The notes under the pieces: generated by a model
Seen by the model: the letters and a program-made list of their open reading frames with translations, nothing else
Database searches by the model: none
Told to the model about the DNA's origin: nothing
Shown here: positions 61,501-64,000 of the stretch, one piece after another
How positions within the stretch are numbered: position 1 is the stretch's first letter
How the letters are laid out: each line of letters begins with the position of its first letter
Made by a program: the position numbers and the translations under genes
Source of the DNA: Bactericera cockerelli
Lineage: Eukaryota > Arthropoda > Insecta > Hemiptera > Triozidae
Assembly (NCBI GenBank): GCA_024516035.1
Contig: CM044957.1
Location: 44,863,547 to 44,927,546 of the forward strand
Direction: 5' to 3'
Length of the DNA stretch: 64,000 nucleotides

Positions 61501-64000
61501 AATCACCGTGGCCGAGAGGTGTATCGCACTGGCTTACACGAACGGTAACCTGGGTTCGAATCTCGGCTGGGTAGAAAATATTGTCTACTCTGTACTTTTT
61601 ATGAAAGATTTTAACCGACCTCAGTAGCTTCATCGGTAAGGCCCCAAGCCAGCGAACTTGTAACTTCGTGGTTAGTAAAGCGAGTTTGAGTAATTGTGAT
61701 TAACTCAAATAAGATAACTTTAAGGGCGAAGTTATAAGACGTCAAACATTTGGTTATTGTGTAACATCCGATCCATGCACTGGCTTCTTTACATTAAGGA
61801 CGAAATTAATTAATTATTAGACGTTTTTATTATATCTCTGTGGACTTAAGTCTAGATTTTGAGTATTTTTTTAAATGCAGAAACTTTTAGTGCGATATTA
61901 ATAGACGTTTTTGTAGTACCTCTGTAACGCTAAGTCACGGATTGCGTTTTTTGTAAGATAGGGAAAACTGACGCCAAGCAATTACTTAAGTTATCGATGT
62001 TGTCTATTAATTTCGCTCTTAATGCTTAAGTCCGAACTTGGGATCTCAATTATCTCGATTAATGTCGCCGTAACTTTCTAAGATTTGACTAAATTTTCAG
62101 TGTGCACCTCCGCTGATAGTAGCGTCCAGTATCGACGAGAAGACGCTGAAGAAGGACGGGGTGTGTGCCGCTAGTCTGCCCACCACCATGGGCGTGGTGG
62201 CTGGATTCCTCGTGCAGAACACTCTCAAGTAAGTTAAACTTGGTGTGATTTCTTTGTGGCAAAGCTCAAGGCTTCTTTTTTTTAACGAATTGATGGGTAT
62301 AACCCATTTTTATTTATTGTATGTATGTATGTATGGTTTTATTTGTGGTGAAGCACAAGGCCTCTTCACAATTTTTGTGGGTAGCGCAGCATTACTAAGA
62401 GCCTCCTGTACTTTTCGAATTATTCTATTACATTAATTTCTTTTTACTCTGGTAATGCCGCCACTGGTCGTTACTCATACAAGTAACTACTCATTTTTCC
62501 TCACGAGGTATGAGTGGACCCCGAACACCCAAGAACAGAGCAGAAAAAATCCTGCCCCGCTGGGGATCGAACCCAGGTCACCGTGTGTGCAATGCCTAGC
62601 GCGCTAACTCACTCTGCTGGAAATGGAAAAAATATATTATAATACAATAAAAATAAAAATGAAAAAGAATATAAAATATATAAAAACATAAGTCCTAACT
62701 AAAGGGCGGGGTCGTTGCCTATGGCAATCTCTTCCACCCAACCCTTGTATGGGTTACACAGTATTTTTAAGGGCCGAATTATGAATCATGATTGGATTTA
62801 GGGCAGAATTAATAGACGTTTTTGTAATACCTCTGTGGCGCGAAGTCACCGATTGCGTACTGTGTAAGATAGGGAAATCCGACGCTTAGCAATGACTTGA
62901 GTGATCGAATTTGTCTATTAATTTCGCCTTTAGGTGCTTTGTTAAACTGTTGGCATAATGGGACTACCTGTCTTGCGCTGACAGTCTAAATAAAGCACTA
63001 CTTATACTTATACTTTAATCTAAGTGGACACTATCAGATGACTGTGACACTGTGACACGGACTGAGGTGCTCTGTGATTGGTTGACACTCCCAATAGAGG
63101 GAGTGTCAAGAGATACTGTCCACTTGGATTAAATCCAATACTGTTTCATAGGGTGGCGTCATCGTGGACGATGGTAGTGAGACAGTAGAGGAATGACTCA
63201 GCACTTTTACCACTGTCTTTACAAGGAGGCTAATAATTGACAAGGGCCCCCAGAACCAAGCCAATGCTGGTCTACTCCCTGTTTATAGTCCCCCAGCCGG
63301 ACTGCTGGTCTACTCCTAAATCCAATACTGTTTCATAATTCGGCCCTACTAGTGTCCATCTGTCCATAACTTTTCTAAACCAATTATATTATTTTATTTA
63401 TTCTCTGATAATGCCCCCACTGGTAGTTACTTATACAAGTAACTACTCAGTTTTCCTCACGAGGTATGAGTAAACAACACATGACCTGTTGGGGATCGAA
63501 CCCAGGTCACCGTGTGTGCAAGTTCAGTGCGCTACACCACTCGGCCACGGTCCTAAATAATAATATAATAATAATAATATCGCCTTATTTATACTGCCCG
63601 ATAAAGACTATTAAAGACCCATTATTCCAGCAGTAAGCCCAAGACTTATTATTATGTGGTAAAAATCCCAAATGGGAGGATAACTTGTCATGTCCCGGCT
63701 GGGTTTCGAACCCGCGACCTCTGGAATCTCTGGATTCACAAAGTGCCGCCTTTACAACTGAGCTACCGGGACAGACTGAGCTACCGGTACTAAAGAGCAT
63801 CTCTTCTTGTTAACTTTCAGAAAACTCCTCAAATTCGGGGAAGTTTCGTGGTACCTGGGCTACAGTGCTCTCACGGATTACTTCCCCAAAATGAAGCTGC
63901 GACCCAACCCTACGTGTGATGATTCTCATTGTGTCCAGAGGCAGAAGGAATACAATGCTCTGCCGGTGACAGTTGCAACCCAAGATGTATCCAAAGTGGA
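58478..64000 (+). CDS. UBA5: UBA5, UFM1-activating enzyme (5' part; exons 1-6, runs off the window)
   Basis: UBA5 is the E1 of ufmylation. It adenylates UFM1 with ATP, holds it as a thioester on a cysteine and passes it to UFC1. Six exons give 297 residues (human 404), so about 100 C-terminal residues lie beyond the window. Visible landmarks are the Gly-rich ATP loop GVGGVGS (48-54), [16 protein letters not shown] (71-86), the [11 protein letters not shown] core (149-159), zinc ligands C193/C196 and C270/C275, and the catalytic-Cys motif [12 protein letters not shown] with C217. An in-frame TAA at 58427-58429 supports the start at 58478. The short N-terminus matches the conserved [13 protein letters not shown] start of insect-length forms. 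All introns are GT-AG. It is divergent to IPO13. Confidence 0.95.
59606..59741 (+). CDS. UBA5: UBA5 exon 2 (ATP loop)
   Basis: It encodes [20 protein letters not shown], then [20 protein letters not shown] and RCGIGK. The Rossmann Gly-rich nucleotide-binding loop of ThiF/E1 enzymes is intact. The acceptor is TTGTTTCAG and the donor AAA/GTGAGT, phase 0. Confidence 0.96.
60185..60381 (+). CDS. UBA5: UBA5 exon 3
   Basis: It encodes [20 protein letters not shown], a helix [20 protein letters not shown], and [19 protein letters not shown]. The Asp of FDYDKVE and the NMNR arginine are the usual ATP/Mg contacts. The acceptor is CATTTTCAG and the donor CAG/GTAAAT, phase 2. Confidence 0.96.
60585..60890 (-). 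mobile_element. Family F tRNA-derived SINE (reference copy)
   Basis: Full length on the minus strand: GAGCGCACGAATAGCTCAGT, B box GGGTTCGAACCCCC, then GTGTTGACCCAGCTACTAAA, CCATCAGAGGGG and CTACAACACAGACCACAAGC. Others: 73-520 (plus, degenerate head), 1890-2030, 4660-4835, 5180-5345 (plus); 49135-49290 (minus). Confidence 0.88.
60958..61144 (+). CDS. UBA5: UBA5 exon 4
   Basis: It encodes [40 protein letters not shown] and [20 protein letters not shown], then CFS. It holds the first zinc cysteine. The acceptor is TTCCTCAG and the donor TCT/GTAATT, phase 0. Confidence 0.96.
62101..62228 (+). CDS. UBA5: UBA5 exon 5 (catalytic cysteine)
   Basis: It encodes [40 protein letters not shown] and TL. 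The Cys of [13 protein letters not shown] is the thioester-forming residue of UBA5, and the leading Cys completes the CxxC zinc pair. The acceptor is AATTTTCAG and the donor AA/GTAAGT, phase 2. Confidence 0.96.
62796..62937. mobile_element. 140-bp MITE with GGGCGAAATTAATAGAC ends
   Basis: The inverted ends read GGGCAGAATTAATAGACG and TGTCTATTAATTTCGCC. The internal part has CCTCTGTGGCGC and AGATAGGGAAA. Copies lie at 23190-23325 and 61885-62027. Confidence 0.8.
63151..63316 (+). mobile_element. 166-bp insertion with a 21-bp target duplication
   Basis: The 21-bp flank (a T, then AAATCCAATACTGTTTCATA) is repeated exactly at 63130-63150 and 63317-63337. The insert reads GGGTGGCGTCATCGTGGACG to CTGGTCTACTCC. 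Relatives lie at 43834-43930, 45553-45720 and, expanded, 13586-13770. The long target duplication suggests LINE-driven insertion. Confidence 0.88.
63821..64000 (+). CDS. UBA5: UBA5 exon 6 (cut by window edge)
   Basis: It encodes [20 protein letters not shown], then [20 protein letters not shown] and RQKEYN. The CDDSHC cysteines are the second zinc pair. The acceptor is AACTTTCAG. The frame is still open at the last base. Confidence 0.94.

Larger units (their letters stand above)
62771..63350. mobile_element. TTAA-type MITE interrupted by two nested insertions
   Basis: The left end GGGCCGAATTATGAATCATG follows TTAA; the right end reads CATAATTCGGCCC. It is split by a 140-bp MITE and its neighbour (62796-63001) and by a 166-bp insertion at 63151-63316. 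Confidence 0.72.

Overview
The window is eukaryotic nuclear DNA: AT-rich, with short exons in long introns and very dense interspersed repeats. Two conserved genes give its identity. A complete or nearly complete importin-13 gene (IPO13, karyopherin-beta family) lies on the minus strand from 56987 to 28477 in at least 16 coding exons. The 5' two thirds to three quarters of UBA5 (the UFM1-activating E1 enzyme) lies on the plus strand from 58478 to the right edge. Five or more tRNA-headed SINE families ending in (ATT)n, Tc1/mariner elements and TTAA-flanked MITEs suggest an arthropod, probably an insect. Nothing in the sequence fixes the species.

Layout. 1-2.6 kb: SINEs plus two plus-strand exon-like blocks that look like the 3' end of an unrecognised gene. 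2.6-28.4 kb: a repeat-dominated desert. It holds SINE copies, TTAA MITEs, a Helitron-like element, a 0.67-kb tandem duplication, a decayed Tc1 (DD34E) transposon, an 865-bp palindromic MITE nested in a retroelement tail, minisatellites, a reverse-transcriptase C-terminal remnant and a polypurine tract. 28.4-57.0 kb: IPO13. 57.0-58.5 kb: a divergent intergenic region filled with short repeats. 58.5-64 kb: UBA5 exons 1-6.

The most striking structure is inside IPO13. Many of its exons have had an edge, the splice site plus adjoining exon or intron sequence, copied in tandem into the neighbouring intron. Exon 9's 3' end with its 5' splice site occurs 16 times. The donor of exon 11 is followed by a 33-bp array of units that each join an acceptor-like polypyrimidine-AG to GTAAGT, resembling recursive-splice sites. 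The acceptor ends of exons 13, 14 and 15 occur 8, 2-3 and 5 times, the end of exon 1 twice, and the donor of exon 8 twice. I know of no named system that matches this and treat it as the main discovery candidate.

What the genes do. IPO13 is a bidirectional nuclear transport receptor. UBA5 activates UFM1 for ufmylation. They are start-to-start with 1.5 kb between coding starts, so they may share regulatory sequence, but no functional link is implied. Two problems in the IPO13 model are stated openly: roughly 30-45 residues between exons 5 and 6 are not confidently located, and exon 15 carries an apparent one-base deletion in a C run. Exon boundaries were read by eye from reading-frame continuity, GT/AG sites and remembered family similarity; no alignment was run.
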